Source: Streptomyces pactum (GTDB lineage: Bacteria > Actinomycetota > Actinomycetes > Streptomycetales > Streptomycetaceae). From it: DNA of 64,000 bases. The DNA lies in contig NZ_JACYXC010000001.1 in the NCBI RefSeq assembly GCF_016031615.1, positions 5,580,001 through 5,644,000 on the forward strand, given 5' to 3'. Position 1 is the first letter of the stretch. Each line of letters opens with the position of its first letter. This document shows positions 27,264-34,697 of the stretch, in pieces. The position numbers and the translations under genes are program-made. The notes under the pieces are model-generated. The model saw only the letters and a list, made by a program, of their open reading frames with translations. It had not been told where the DNA came from and searched no databases.

Positions 27264-28799
27264 ATGGGGGAGTTCGACGGCAAGTCCATGGCGGAGCTGC
27301 ACGCCATGCTGGCCGGCTCCGACGCCACCGCACTGACCGGGGCGGGGGAGGCGCTGAGCGCGGCGAGCCCGCGGATCACCGCCATCGGCGAGGGACTGAA
27401 GCGGTACGCGTCCCGCGTCGAGTGGAAGGGCCGGGCGAACGACGCCTTCCGCGAGTGGACGCACGACTTCTCGCTGGAGGTGCTGCGGCTCGCCGAGTTC
27501 ACCGACGCGGTCGGCACCCGGATCGCCGAAGCGGGCGGCGCGCTCGCCCTCGCGAAGAAGGCGATCCCCACCCCGGTGGACGCCGCCGGGTCCCATGGCG
27601 ACCCGGACCTGGGCAAGGCGCTCAAGGCCGAGGCCGGCAAGCTCAACGAGGCCGTCCACCAGATGGAGAAGCTGTCCTCGGTCTACACGGTGACCCGCGA
27701 GGACCTCACCGCCCAGAAGGAACCGCGCTTCCGGCCGCTGCCCGGCGGCAGCCGGCGAGCTGACGCCATCGGCCCGGTCCCCGTGGCGGGGGCGCCTGAT
27801 ACGGGGGGTTCGACAGCACCGGCATCACCGCACGGAACACCCACCTCGACAGCTGGGTTCAGCAACGGGGCGGTGGGCCCGAGGGAGAGCCTCGTGGCCC
27901 CGCAGGTTCCCGTCGGGGCTCCACCGGAGCGCGGAAGTCACCACCGTATGGAGATCGACTCCGTGGAGGCGCCGCCAGCACCGTTGGCTCCAGGAAGTGA
28001 ACGGCTCGGCGAGCCTTCCACCGGGACGGAGACGACGGCGTCCAGGAACACCTCTTTCCCCGCTGGTCCCCCGGTCACCGCACCACTGTCGGGGGACAAG
28101 GGCGTGCCGGGCCGCGGCGCGGGTGGCCCGTCGTACCGCCCACCGGCCGGTGGTTCCGTGAAAAACGGTCAGCCGGTACGGCCACCCTTTCCGCCGAGGG
28201 CAACCGCGGGTCGCGACATCGTCGGAGGAAGTCCTCCTCCCGCGACGACCAGCCCGCCACGTCCTCGCGGCGTCGTCGCCGGAGAAGGACAGGCACATCC
28301 GTCCCGTGGTGGCTACCCGGCAACGGGATATCCGGGGCCGCCTGTCGGAGCCGCGGGGGCGCCGGGTCCGGGCGCCGCCCGGGCGGTACCGGGCAGTGGT
28401 GCTCCAGCACCGGCGCCCCGTTCTGCGGCGCCAGGTTCCAGGTACCGGGGAACGGGAGCGGCGATCGGAGAAGAGGCCTCCGGCAGGCCCAGAGGACCGG
28501 TGGGCCACGCGCTGTCAGGCAGTCCTGCGTCTCCCCGGTCGGGGTCCAGCCGTACCCGCAACCGGTTTCTCAGCTGTGAGCCCGGGGGCGCCGTCGTCCG
28601 GGATACCGGCCGGCCCCCGCTCCGCACCGCATACACGCCGGGAGGCAGCGGACTCGTCCGCGACGAGCCGACCGGCGAAGCAGAGCCCCGCGGCGGCCGG
28701 ACCGCTCGACATGCGAATGCCGACGGCACAAAACCCCGCCCGGAGGTGGACGAGTGGGGATTGGCGCGGAGGAACACGGTTCCCCCGGTGATCGGGTGA
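27264..28799 (+). CDS. WXG-headed protein with long Pro/Gly-rich tail, T7SS substrate candidate
   Basis: The protein has 511 residues. Residues 1-150 form a helical WXG100-like domain with the motif EWKGRANDAFREW and the following VLRLAEFTDAVGTRIAEAGGAL helix. Residues 160-490 are disordered and rich in Pro, Gly, Ser and Arg. The extreme C-terminus EVDEWGLARRNTVPPVIG resembles the short conserved tail of other actinobacterial ESX-locus proteins of this build (from memory). The architecture recalls mycobacterial PPE or EspB-like substrates with a helical export head and flexible tail. The start ATG is placed by the GGAGGAAGAG ribosome site at 27249-27258. The stop overlaps a GTG of the next gene (GTGA at 28796-28799). 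Confidence 0.75.
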   Translation: MGEFDGKSMAELHAMLAGSDATALTGAGEALSAASPRITAIGEGLKRYASRVEWKGRANDAFREWTHDFSLEVLRLAEFTDAVGTRIAEAGGALALAKKAIPTPVDAAGSHGDPDLGKALKAEAGKLNEAVHQMEKLSSVYTVTREDLTAQKEPRFRPLPGGSRRADAIGPVPVAGAPDTGGSTAPASPHGTPTSTAGFSNGAVGPRESLVAPQVPVGAPPERGSHHRMEIDSVEAPPAPLAPGSERLGEPSTGTETTASRNTSFPAGPPVTAPLSGDKGVPGRGAGGPSYRPPAGGSVKNGQPVRPPFPPRATAGRDIVGGSPPPATTSPPRPRGVVAGEGQAHPSRGGYPATGYPGPPVGAAGAPGPGAARAVPGSGAPAPAPRSAAPGSRYRGTGAAIGEEASGRPRGPVGHALSGSPASPRSGSSRTRNRFLSCEPGGAVVRDTGRPPLRTAYTPGGSGLVRDEPTGEAEPRGGRTARHANADGTKPRPEVDEWGLARRNTVPPVIG

Positions 28800-28810
28800 G
28801 GCCGCAGCGA

Positions 28811-30073
28811 ATGTCCAGTACGCCTATGAGTAGCGAAACGCCTCATGGAGACTCCGTGCGGAGGAAGTGGCTCCCGGGCGTCACGGCCGTCGCCGCGGCC
28901 GTGACGGTGCTCGGCTTGCCCTCCACTCCCGCGACGGCGGCGGAAGGCGCGCGGAGCGACCAGTGGTACCTGGACGCCATGAACGCTGATGCCCTTTGGT
29001 CCACGACCACGGGTGAGGGCGTGACCGTTGCCCTGATTGACAGTGGTGTCAACAAAGCGGTTCCTGAATTGCGTGGTCAGGTGACGTCGGGTCAGGACTT
29101 CATCGGTGAGCCGAAGAACCCCTACGACGACAGCGGCTCAAATCACGGCACGTGGATGGCGGCCCTGATCGCGGGGACCGGAGCGGGAGGCGGCGTCAAA
29201 GGACTTGCTCCCGGAGCAAGGATCCTCTCCTTGAAGACGATGGACGATAAATACGCCATCGAAGACGGTCGGCTGATGGCTGCAGCAATACGGTTTGCCG
29301 CAGAAAGTGATGCCCGCATCATCAATATCTCTCAGGGCGTCCAGTACGGGGATACGGCAGATCTGCAAGAAGCCGTCGACTATGCGGTGAGCAAGGGAAA
29401 ATTGATTTTCGCGGCCACGGGAAACGATGGCGATCAGGGAAACGAACCGGACGCGCCGGCCACACTTGACGGAGTCGTAGGGGTGAGCGCCGTTGACAAG
29501 AAGGGGACCGTGACCAAGTGGTCAGCACACGGCCCCCACGTGGCCCTGGCCGCGCCGGGGGACCAGATCCCGGGACGCTGCGAGCAGCGAAGCGGGATGT
29601 GCCTCCACAGGGGAACCAGCCACGCCACCGCCATCACCTCCGCCTCCGCCGCGCTCATCTGGTCCAGGCACCCCGACTGGACGGCGAACCAGGTCCTCCG
29701 GGTCATGATGCAGACGGCGAGCAAGCCGGCGGGCAAGATCCCGAGCCGTTACCTGGGATACGGGGTGGTCCGGCCGGCCCAGGTGCTCGTCCGGCACAAC
29801 GGTGATCCGGGCGATCCCGAGGTGAACCCGCTTTTCCCGGACTACCGGCCCGGGTCCGGAACCACGTCTCCGCCGTCGCCCGAAAACGGGGCGAACGGTC
29901 GGCCCGCGCCCTCTCCGGAGCGGGAGGAGCCGGCGGAGAACATCTCCGCGGCTCCGGATGACGAGAACGACAGTGACAACACCGTGGTCTGGGTCGGTGT
30001 TTCCGTTCTGGCGGCCGTGGTCATCGCCGCCGCGTGGCTCGGACTGACCCGGATGAGGAAATCCCGTACATGA
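28811..30073 (+). CDS. Mycosin-like S8 protease, copy 2
   Basis: This is a second subtilisin-type protease in the ESX locus, 420 residues. The triad is complete: Asp77 in VALIDSGV, His112 in SNHGTWMAALIAG and Ser270 in RGTSHATAITSASA. A Sec signal peptide (WLPGVTAVAAAVTVLGLPSTPATAA) precedes it, and a C-terminal transmembrane helix (VVWVGVSVLAAVVIAAAWLGL) with a basic end follows. A Pro/Glu-rich linker precedes the helix. I chose ATG 28811 because a GTGAGG ribosome site lies 9 nt upstream; GTG 28796 overlapping the previous stop is possible. The first half (about 28980-29480) looks less GC-rich than its neighbours. It sits directly before the esx pair, unlike copy 1, which follows eccB. Its loops differ clearly from copy 1, so it is not a recent duplicate. 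Confidence 0.88.
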   Translation: MSSTPMSSETPHGDSVRRKWLPGVTAVAAAVTVLGLPSTPATAAEGARSDQWYLDAMNADALWSTTTGEGVTVALIDSGVNKAVPELRGQVTSGQDFIGEPKNPYDDSGSNHGTWMAALIAGTGAGGGVKGLAPGARILSLKTMDDKYAIEDGRLMAAAIRFAAESDARIINISQGVQYGDTADLQEAVDYAVSKGKLIFAATGNDGDQGNEPDAPATLDGVVGVSAVDKKGTVTKWSAHGPHVALAAPGDQIPGRCEQRSGMCLHRGTSHATAITSASAALIWSRHPDWTANQVLRVMMQTASKPAGKIPSRYLGYGVVRPAQVLVRHNGDPGDPEVNPLFPDYRPGSGTTSPPSPENGANGRPAPSPEREEPAENISAAPDDENDSDNTVVWVGVSVLAAVVIAAAWLGLTRMRKSRT

Positions 30074-30107
30074 AATCGATACCCGCAGGGTCGAGAAATG
30101 AGGAACG

Positions 30108-30497
30108 ATGGGCCTTAAGCTCACGAACGAGCAGCTGATCAAGCTGGAGAACCAGATCGACGGCGTCATCTCCAGCATGAACAACCAGGTCAACGACCTG
30201 GAGAGCGTCATCGACATGCTGGCCACGCAGTGGCGCGGTGTCGGTGCCGCCCAGTTCAGCGCGGCGCAGCGCGACATCAACAACTACCAGCGGAATCTGA
30301 CCAACCTGATGGGCAAGGTCCGCGAAGCGGTCGAGATGACGCGTAAGAGCAACGGTACGAACGACGTCGGCGTCGCCGACGCCATGAGCCGGGTGGATGT
30401 CAACGGCGCCGCGGCCGGCAGCGGCATGGTTGCCGCCGGTTCGTACGGTGAGACCGGCGGTCAGTACCAGCAGCACTCCAAGCTCAGCGACCTGTGA
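30108..30497 (+). CDS. esxB: WXG100-family protein (first gene of the esx pair)
   Basis: This 129-residue protein has the WXG100 hairpin: a long helix (LTNEQLIKLENQIDGVISSMNNQVNDLESVID), the turn QWRGVGAAQF and a second helix (NLTNLMGKVREAVEMT). It carries a ~30-residue Gly/Ala/Gln-rich C-terminal extension that is not part of the core fold. Such proteins are secreted by ESX as dimers with a partner; the partner is the next gene, 55 bp downstream. In S. coelicolor the equivalent pair (SCO5723/SCO5724, esxB/esxA) is required for normal sporulation, as I recall. Naming follows that order and is therefore by position rather than by sequence match. Confidence 0.88.
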   Translation: MGLKLTNEQLIKLENQIDGVISSMNNQVNDLESVIDMLATQWRGVGAAQFSAAQRDINNYQRNLTNLMGKVREAVEMTRKSNGTNDVGVADAMSRVDVNGAAAGSGMVAAGSYGETGGQYQQHSKLSDL

Positions 30498-30552
30498 TCC
30501 TTCCGGACACGCTGAGCGATGAGATGACCGATTCTTCAGGGAGGGGCCCGGC

Positions 30553-30858
30553 ATGAGCGTCAACAATTTGGATGAGATCGCCGTACAGTACGGCTCCCTC
30601 GCGGCTGCTGCGGAGAGCATCAGGAACTCCGCGCGGCGGCTGCGAGGCGACATCGAGACGATCCAGGGCGAGGTGGCCCGCGTGGCCGAGTCCTGGGAGG
30701 GCGAGGCGCACAGCGCGTACGCCCGGGTGCAGACCAACTGGGACATGCAGGCCGACGGTCTGCACAACACGCTGATGAAGATCGCCGCCCTCGTCGAGCA
30801 GGCGAGCTCGGACTACCAGACCACGGACAAGAAGGCCGCCACGTACTTCGACATCTGA
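30553..30858 (+). CDS. esxA: WXG100-family protein EsxA
   Basis: This 101-residue protein is a canonical ESAT-6-like helical hairpin: SLAAAAESIRNSARRLRGDIETIQGEV, the SWEGEAHSAY turn with the WxG motif, and a second helix ending in SSDYQTTDKKAA. YQTTD matches the YxxxD secretion signal at the end of helix two. The start follows a GGGAGGGG ribosome site. It is the last gene of the plus-strand unit; a strong bidirectional terminator follows at 30887-30924. It probably pairs with the upstream WXG100 protein for export. Confidence 0.92.
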   Translation: MSVNNLDEIAVQYGSLAAAAESIRNSARRLRGDIETIQGEVARVAESWEGEAHSAYARVQTNWDMQADGLHNTLMKIAALVEQASSDYQTTDKKAATYFDI

Positions 30859-30886
30859 TCGAGGAAGTTGCTCGTCACGCGCGGCC

Positions 30887-30924
30887 GAGGCGGGGCCGCT
30901 CCCACCCGGGAGCGGCCCCGCCTC
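30887..30924. terminator. Bidirectional terminator between esxA and the lipoprotein gene
   Basis: A perfect 17-bp stem (30887-30903 with 30908-30924) with a 4-nt loop is followed by the T-rich ttcctgt. It lies 28 bp after the esxA stop and 45 bp beyond the end of the convergent lipoprotein gene, so it can serve both. Confidence 0.85.
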
Positions 30925-30968
30925 TTCCTGTGGTCGCGCCCGCGCCGTCGTGCCCCGACGCGGGCGGG

Positions 30969-31616
30969 TCAGCTCTTGTCGTCCGGGTCTGGAAGGACGA
31001 TGCGGTTATCGCATTCAAGGCGGACCAAGAATTTCTTCGTGCCTGCCGTCAGGATGCGTTTCCGGGTGGTCGTGGAGAGCCCCAGATGCTCGTTGAGAGC
31101 GACGTTGAGGGCCAGCGGCTCCCGGTTCTTTCTCTTGGCTGCCAGATCCGGACGCTGGCAGTCAACGATAAGTTGTGCAATGGATTGATGGTTCTTGGGC
31201 AAGACCCATACGGCGGTCCGACCCGCTTTCCGGCTCTCCTTCGGGAATTCGACAGGTCCCCAGGAAAACTTCAGCTCCAGGAGGCGCTTGGTGCCGGTTT
31301 CATCGTTCATCTCGCACGGAATTGCTCTTTCCTCCGGATTCATTCTGCGGTTGAGAATTGAGGCGCCGGAAAGAAAGAACAGAAGGTCGTCTCGCATGAC
31401 ATCGACTCGCGCGAGGTGGCCTTTGTTGCGGATCTCCGATGCGGCTTTTTTATCGAAGAGCCCCTCGCAGGCTTCGGAAAGCGGCTTCAGTAGCACCTCT
31501 CGCGTCGGGGTTCCGGAGTTCTTCTTCGGCTCCGAGTCCGTGGAACAGGATGAGGCGAGGAGAATGGCGCTGATGACCGCAGTGACGGTGACCTTGCGGC
31601 CTGCTTGAATTTCCAT
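30969..31616 (-). CDS. Small lipoprotein next to the large WXG-headed protein; candidate partner or immunity protein
   Basis: The protein has 215 residues. It starts with a lipoprotein-type signal (VTVTAVISAILLASSCSTDS), with Cys at about 24 as the lipidation site, although Ala rather than Leu occupies the -3 position. The mature part is charged, with three further Cys (EACEGLF, IPCEMND, VDCQRP) and a fourth near the end (LECDNR) that could form disulphides. I recognise no family. It begins 2 bp after the stop of the upstream 759-residue gene, so the two are co-expressed. Its base composition is clearly lower in GC than the ESX core genes. The combination suggests a surface partner or immunity protein for a secreted effector, but nothing in the sequence proves it. 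Confidence 0.75.
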   Translation of the reverse strand: MEIQAGRKVTVTAVISAILLASSCSTDSEPKKNSGTPTREVLLKPLSEACEGLFDKKAASEIRNKGHLARVDVMRDDLLFFLSGASILNRRMNPEERAIPCEMNDETGTKRLLELKFSWGPVEFPKESRKAGRTAVWVLPKNHQSIAQLIVDCQRPDLAAKRKNREPLALNVALNEHLGLSTTTRKRILTAGTKKFLVRLECDNRIVLPDPDDKS

Positions 31617-31618
31617 GG

Positions 31619-33898
31619 TCAGTCCCGGTCCCGGGCGTCAATGGAGTGACGCCCATTGTTATAGGCCGTCTCGATATTCCTCTTGGTGTCGATGAACCAG
31701 TCGCTGTTCTGCAGTTCGGGGTGCAGAGCTGCGTAGACATCCAGGGCATTGGCTGCGCGAACCTCCGCTTGATCGTGGAAGTCCTCCTTTGTTCTGACTC
31801 CCTCGATGTCGATCTTTTCCTCGGCCTCTTTGATTTTTTTCTCGACGTTGTCGTCGATGGAGAACCCGGTGGCTGTCTCGATGAGCCCTGCCCCGGTCTC
31901 GATGAGGGCGGGGACGGCAATCGCCACTCCGGCGCTGGTGGTTGGTCCACCGAAGGGCGCGGACGCTGCGCCGGCCACCAGGCCGATGCCTTGACTGAAG
32001 AGGGCCTTCTTCCACTCTCCCTTTCCTGTGATTTCCTCTTCCGCGTCTTCCTTTTCGTTGTTGATGTCATCCTGGATGGAATATGCGCGCGCTTCGTTGA
32101 GGGCGCCGTGGGTCTTGGCTCCCGCTTCCAAGATGGTGGAGAGTTCATCCCCGGGTTCGGAATGTGCCGTGATGGCGCTCGTGGTGTAGTGGTGCTGGGC
32201 GGCGGAAAGGATGTCGTACCCCTGTTGGGAGGCTCCTACTTCCCTGAGGAATCCCAAAGCTGTGCCGTCGTTCAAAGTGATATGTCCCGACTGGCTGTTA
32301 TGGAATGCCTTTTCGAGCATTCCGGCGTTCCCCTGGGTGTCGCCAAAGTTGATGACACCATGGTCGATGTCGTCAATGTATCCTGCCCCGATCTTTGCGA
32401 AGCTCTCCAACAATTGGGGGTGCTCCGCCACGAACCCGGATTCCCCTTTGCCGATGGTGCTGATCACCTGGCTTGCCACATTGGCGCTGTTCTCTGTCCG
32501 CTGCAGTCCTAGTTCTGGTCTTCCGTGGGGATGGCCGAGCGATGCTGCTTCGAGAGCGTGGCCGAAGTCCTTGTATCCCTCTTCATTCGGCCACTCACGT
32601 TCCTTCAGCAGATAGAGGAGGTCAGGATTGGCTTCCAATCCTGAACGTGCCAGATATTCCTTTCGATGGAACACCTCCTGCCCCGCCTCCGGGTTGTTCC
32701 CCAGAGCTGCCATGTAGCCGCCCATGGGGTCGAAGCCCTGCTCGGCCTTCTTTGCGAAGTCCAGGTTCGGCTTTCCCCAGTCCGACTCCCAGAAATCCTG
32801 CAGGTCGTCCTTGTGCTTCCGGTCGAACTCGATCAGGCCGCCGCTGCGGCCGTCCTTGGCGTTCGGGTCCTTGACTCCCTTCCCGTAGTCCACCAGGAAG
32901 TCCGCGTCATAGGTTCCGTACCTCAGGAGCGAGCTCATGACGTGGAAGCCGTACGGCTTTCCGAAGGGGCCCTCCTTGGAGATGCGCTCCGGGCCGAGCT
33001 CCACGATCTCCCGCTTCCATTTCGCCATCGCGTCCGAATCGGAATGGGAGGCGGTGGCCAGCGTGAAGCCCAGCGACTTCTGGAGCTTCTCCAGATCCTT
33101 GGCGCGGGCGTCCCCGGGTTCGGTGTCATCGGTGGCCTGCTCCCAGAACTCCAGCGTTCCGCGGGCACCCAGGCCGGTCGCGAACTTCTCCGCGAAGAAG
33201 GGATCCCCCTCGTGCCGGGCGAGGATGGTGTTGGCCTTCTTGAGCTGCTCCGGGGAGAACCTCCCCTCGGACTCGGCGATGTCGGTCAGCGTCTTGAGGT
33301 CCGCCAGCGCCTTCTTCCGCCCCGCGATGCCGTCCTTGATGGAGTGGTACCCGTCGCCGGTGAAGCCCTTCCCCCGGCCGTTGAAGTCCTGCGTGAGGAT
33401 CCAGCTGAGCACGTCGTCGGCGCCGGTGGCATCGCCGACGGCGGTCTGGATGGCACGTTGGTAGTCGGCGACGGCCTGCTGGTAGGCCTTCGCCTGGCCC
33501 TGGAGCGCGGCGGCATCGAGGTCGTCGGCGTTGGCGGCCTTGTAGGTGATCTTCCCCTGGCCGTCGATCGACAGGTGTTTGTCCTCGTCGATGAGCTTCT
33601 TGTAGTCCTTGACGGTCTTCTGGGCCGCCTTGAACTTCTCGTGGGCGTCCTTGAGTAACGCGTGGACGTCGGCGGCCTCCTCGCTCCACTCCGTCAGCTG
33701 TTTGGCGATGGACCGCACCGCCTTGAGTGCCTGGTCGCCGGCCTTTCCCTCCCAGTCCGCCTTGGTCAGCGGCGTCTCCAGCTGGTTGCGGAAATTCGTC
33801 TCCACCTGCCTGATCTTGCCGGGCACCGTCCCCCACTTGGTGACGGCTTCCTCCAGCGGGGTGAGATCGGCCTTGAGCAGGTCGTGATACGTCACCAT
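31619..33898 (-). CDS. Large WXG-headed ESX-locus protein, candidate T7SS effector
   Basis: This 759-residue protein begins with a ~100-residue helical head: LTPLEEAVTKWGTVPGKIRQVETNF, then KADWEGKAGDQALKAV with a WxG turn, then a long coiled helix (LKDAHEKFKAAQKTVKDYKKLI). A long middle region is helical and charged. Near the C-terminus a Gly/Ala-rich hydrophobic stretch (LFSQGIGLVAGAASAPFGG and AGVAIAVPALIETGAGL) is followed by a charged helix and a Trp/Tyr-rich end (NSDWFIDTKRNIETAYNNG). Streptomyces relatives carry the DUF6571 label, as I remember. No nuclease, ADP-ribosyltransferase or deaminase motif is visible. GC is near 60-65% in the 5' part and drops to about 50-57% beyond about 32700 (by eye). 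The lipoprotein gene follows after 2 bp. Confidence 0.75.
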   Translation of the reverse strand: MVTYHDLLKADLTPLEEAVTKWGTVPGKIRQVETNFRNQLETPLTKADWEGKAGDQALKAVRSIAKQLTEWSEEAADVHALLKDAHEKFKAAQKTVKDYKKLIDEDKHLSIDGQGKITYKAANADDLDAAALQGQAKAYQQAVADYQRAIQTAVGDATGADDVLSWILTQDFNGRGKGFTGDGYHSIKDGIAGRKKALADLKTLTDIAESEGRFSPEQLKKANTILARHEGDPFFAEKFATGLGARGTLEFWEQATDDTEPGDARAKDLEKLQKSLGFTLATASHSDSDAMAKWKREIVELGPERISKEGPFGKPYGFHVMSSLLRYGTYDADFLVDYGKGVKDPNAKDGRSGGLIEFDRKHKDDLQDFWESDWGKPNLDFAKKAEQGFDPMGGYMAALGNNPEAGQEVFHRKEYLARSGLEANPDLLYLLKEREWPNEEGYKDFGHALEAASLGHPHGRPELGLQRTENSANVASQVISTIGKGESGFVAEHPQLLESFAKIGAGYIDDIDHGVINFGDTQGNAGMLEKAFHNSQSGHITLNDGTALGFLREVGASQQGYDILSAAQHHYTTSAITAHSEPGDELSTILEAGAKTHGALNEARAYSIQDDINNEKEDAEEEITGKGEWKKALFSQGIGLVAGAASAPFGGPTTSAGVAIAVPALIETGAGLIETATGFSIDDNVEKKIKEAEEKIDIEGVRTKEDFHDQAEVRAANALDVYAALHPELQNSDWFIDTKRNIETAYNNGRHSIDARDRD

Positions 33899-33960
33899 GA
33901 GCGCCTCTTCCGTTCCGTGTCGTGGGTCTGTCGGGGGCGGGGCCCTGGCCCGGGATTCGG

Positions 33961-34048
33961 GCTCCGCGGTACGGCCCCGGGCCCGGCGGCGGGGCTCCGC
34001 GGTACGGCCCCGGGCCCGGCGGCGGGGCTCCGCGATACGGAGCCGGGC
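33961..34048. repeat. 33-bp tandem repeat, 2.7 copies
   Basis: The 33-bp unit starts at 33961, 33994 and 34027; the third copy is partial and diverged. It lies between two minus-strand ESX genes. Read on the minus strand from a TTG at 34176, it would encode an 11-residue AAGPGAVPRSP repeat, but no ribosome site or family supports a gene there. Confidence 0.7.
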
Positions 34049-34172
34049 ACGGACCGCGATACAGGGTGGGGCCTCCCCGGTCCGGCGCCGGGCCCCCGCG
34101 ATACAGAATCGGCGGGCGGTGTCCGCGGCGCGCGGCGCGCCGGCATCGGACGGGTCGCGCCGTCCGCCGGGC

Positions 34173-34604
34173 TCAACGGGCCACCCTCCGGTTCCCGCCG
34201 CTGCCGCCGGCCTCCTCGGCGCGCTGCCCGGTCTTCTTGTCGTCCTCCTCGAACGTCGCCGCGGCGGTCCGGAGCGCCATGGCCAGGCTCTGGTTCAGCA
34301 GCCCCGCCAGGTACCGGGTCTGGTCGCCCCAGCGCTCCTGGAAGGTCTCGAACGCGGCGGCACAGGCGAACCCCTTCAGCCCGGCCTTGACCTGACCGGT
34401 CTCCTTCAGCGCCTCGTCGTCCACCGCGCCGACCGACTTGGCGACCTCCTCGGCGCTACGGGCCTTCCCCCGTAGCGCCGAGCCGGAGACCTTCAGCCCT
34501 TGCCCGGCGCCCGGGGACTTGTCCCCGCCCGCCTCGTTCAGACGCATGCCGACGGACTGCTTCGCCTCCGCCTGCAGCGCCGCCCACTCCTGTTCGAACG
34601 ACAT
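34173..34604 (-). CDS. WXG-like small protein downstream of eccC
   Basis: The protein has 143 residues. MSFEQEWAALQAEAKQSVGMRLNEAG opens a helical protein, with a second amphipathic helix LKGFACAAAFETFQERWGDQTRYLAGLLNQSL that ends in an acidic patch (TFEEDDKKTG). The layout matches ESX target proteins found beside eccC in actinomycetes. There is no exact WxG turn and no clear YxxxD/E motif. It is transcribed from eccC with a 93-bp gap and ends 274 bp before the next gene, with the 33-bp tandem repeat in that gap. It may be a chaperone-like partner for the large WXG-headed protein downstream, which is inference from gene order. Confidence 0.7.
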   Translation of the reverse strand: MSFEQEWAALQAEAKQSVGMRLNEAGGDKSPGAGQGLKVSGSALRGKARSAEEVAKSVGAVDDEALKETGQVKAGLKGFACAAAFETFQERWGDQTRYLAGLLNQSLAMALRTAAATFEEDDKKTGQRAEEAGGSGGNRRVAR

Positions 34605-34697
34605 GGATCCTCCGTGACGGTGTGCGGCCGCACCGGGGCGGCCGGCTCGGGAACGGACAGGACGAATCGAGGCTCGTGCCGGGCCGGCGGCGCCGGA

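Noticed and set aside
33961..34048. CRISPR-like short repeats
   Set aside because: The 33-bp units are contiguous with no spacers and no cas genes are nearby.
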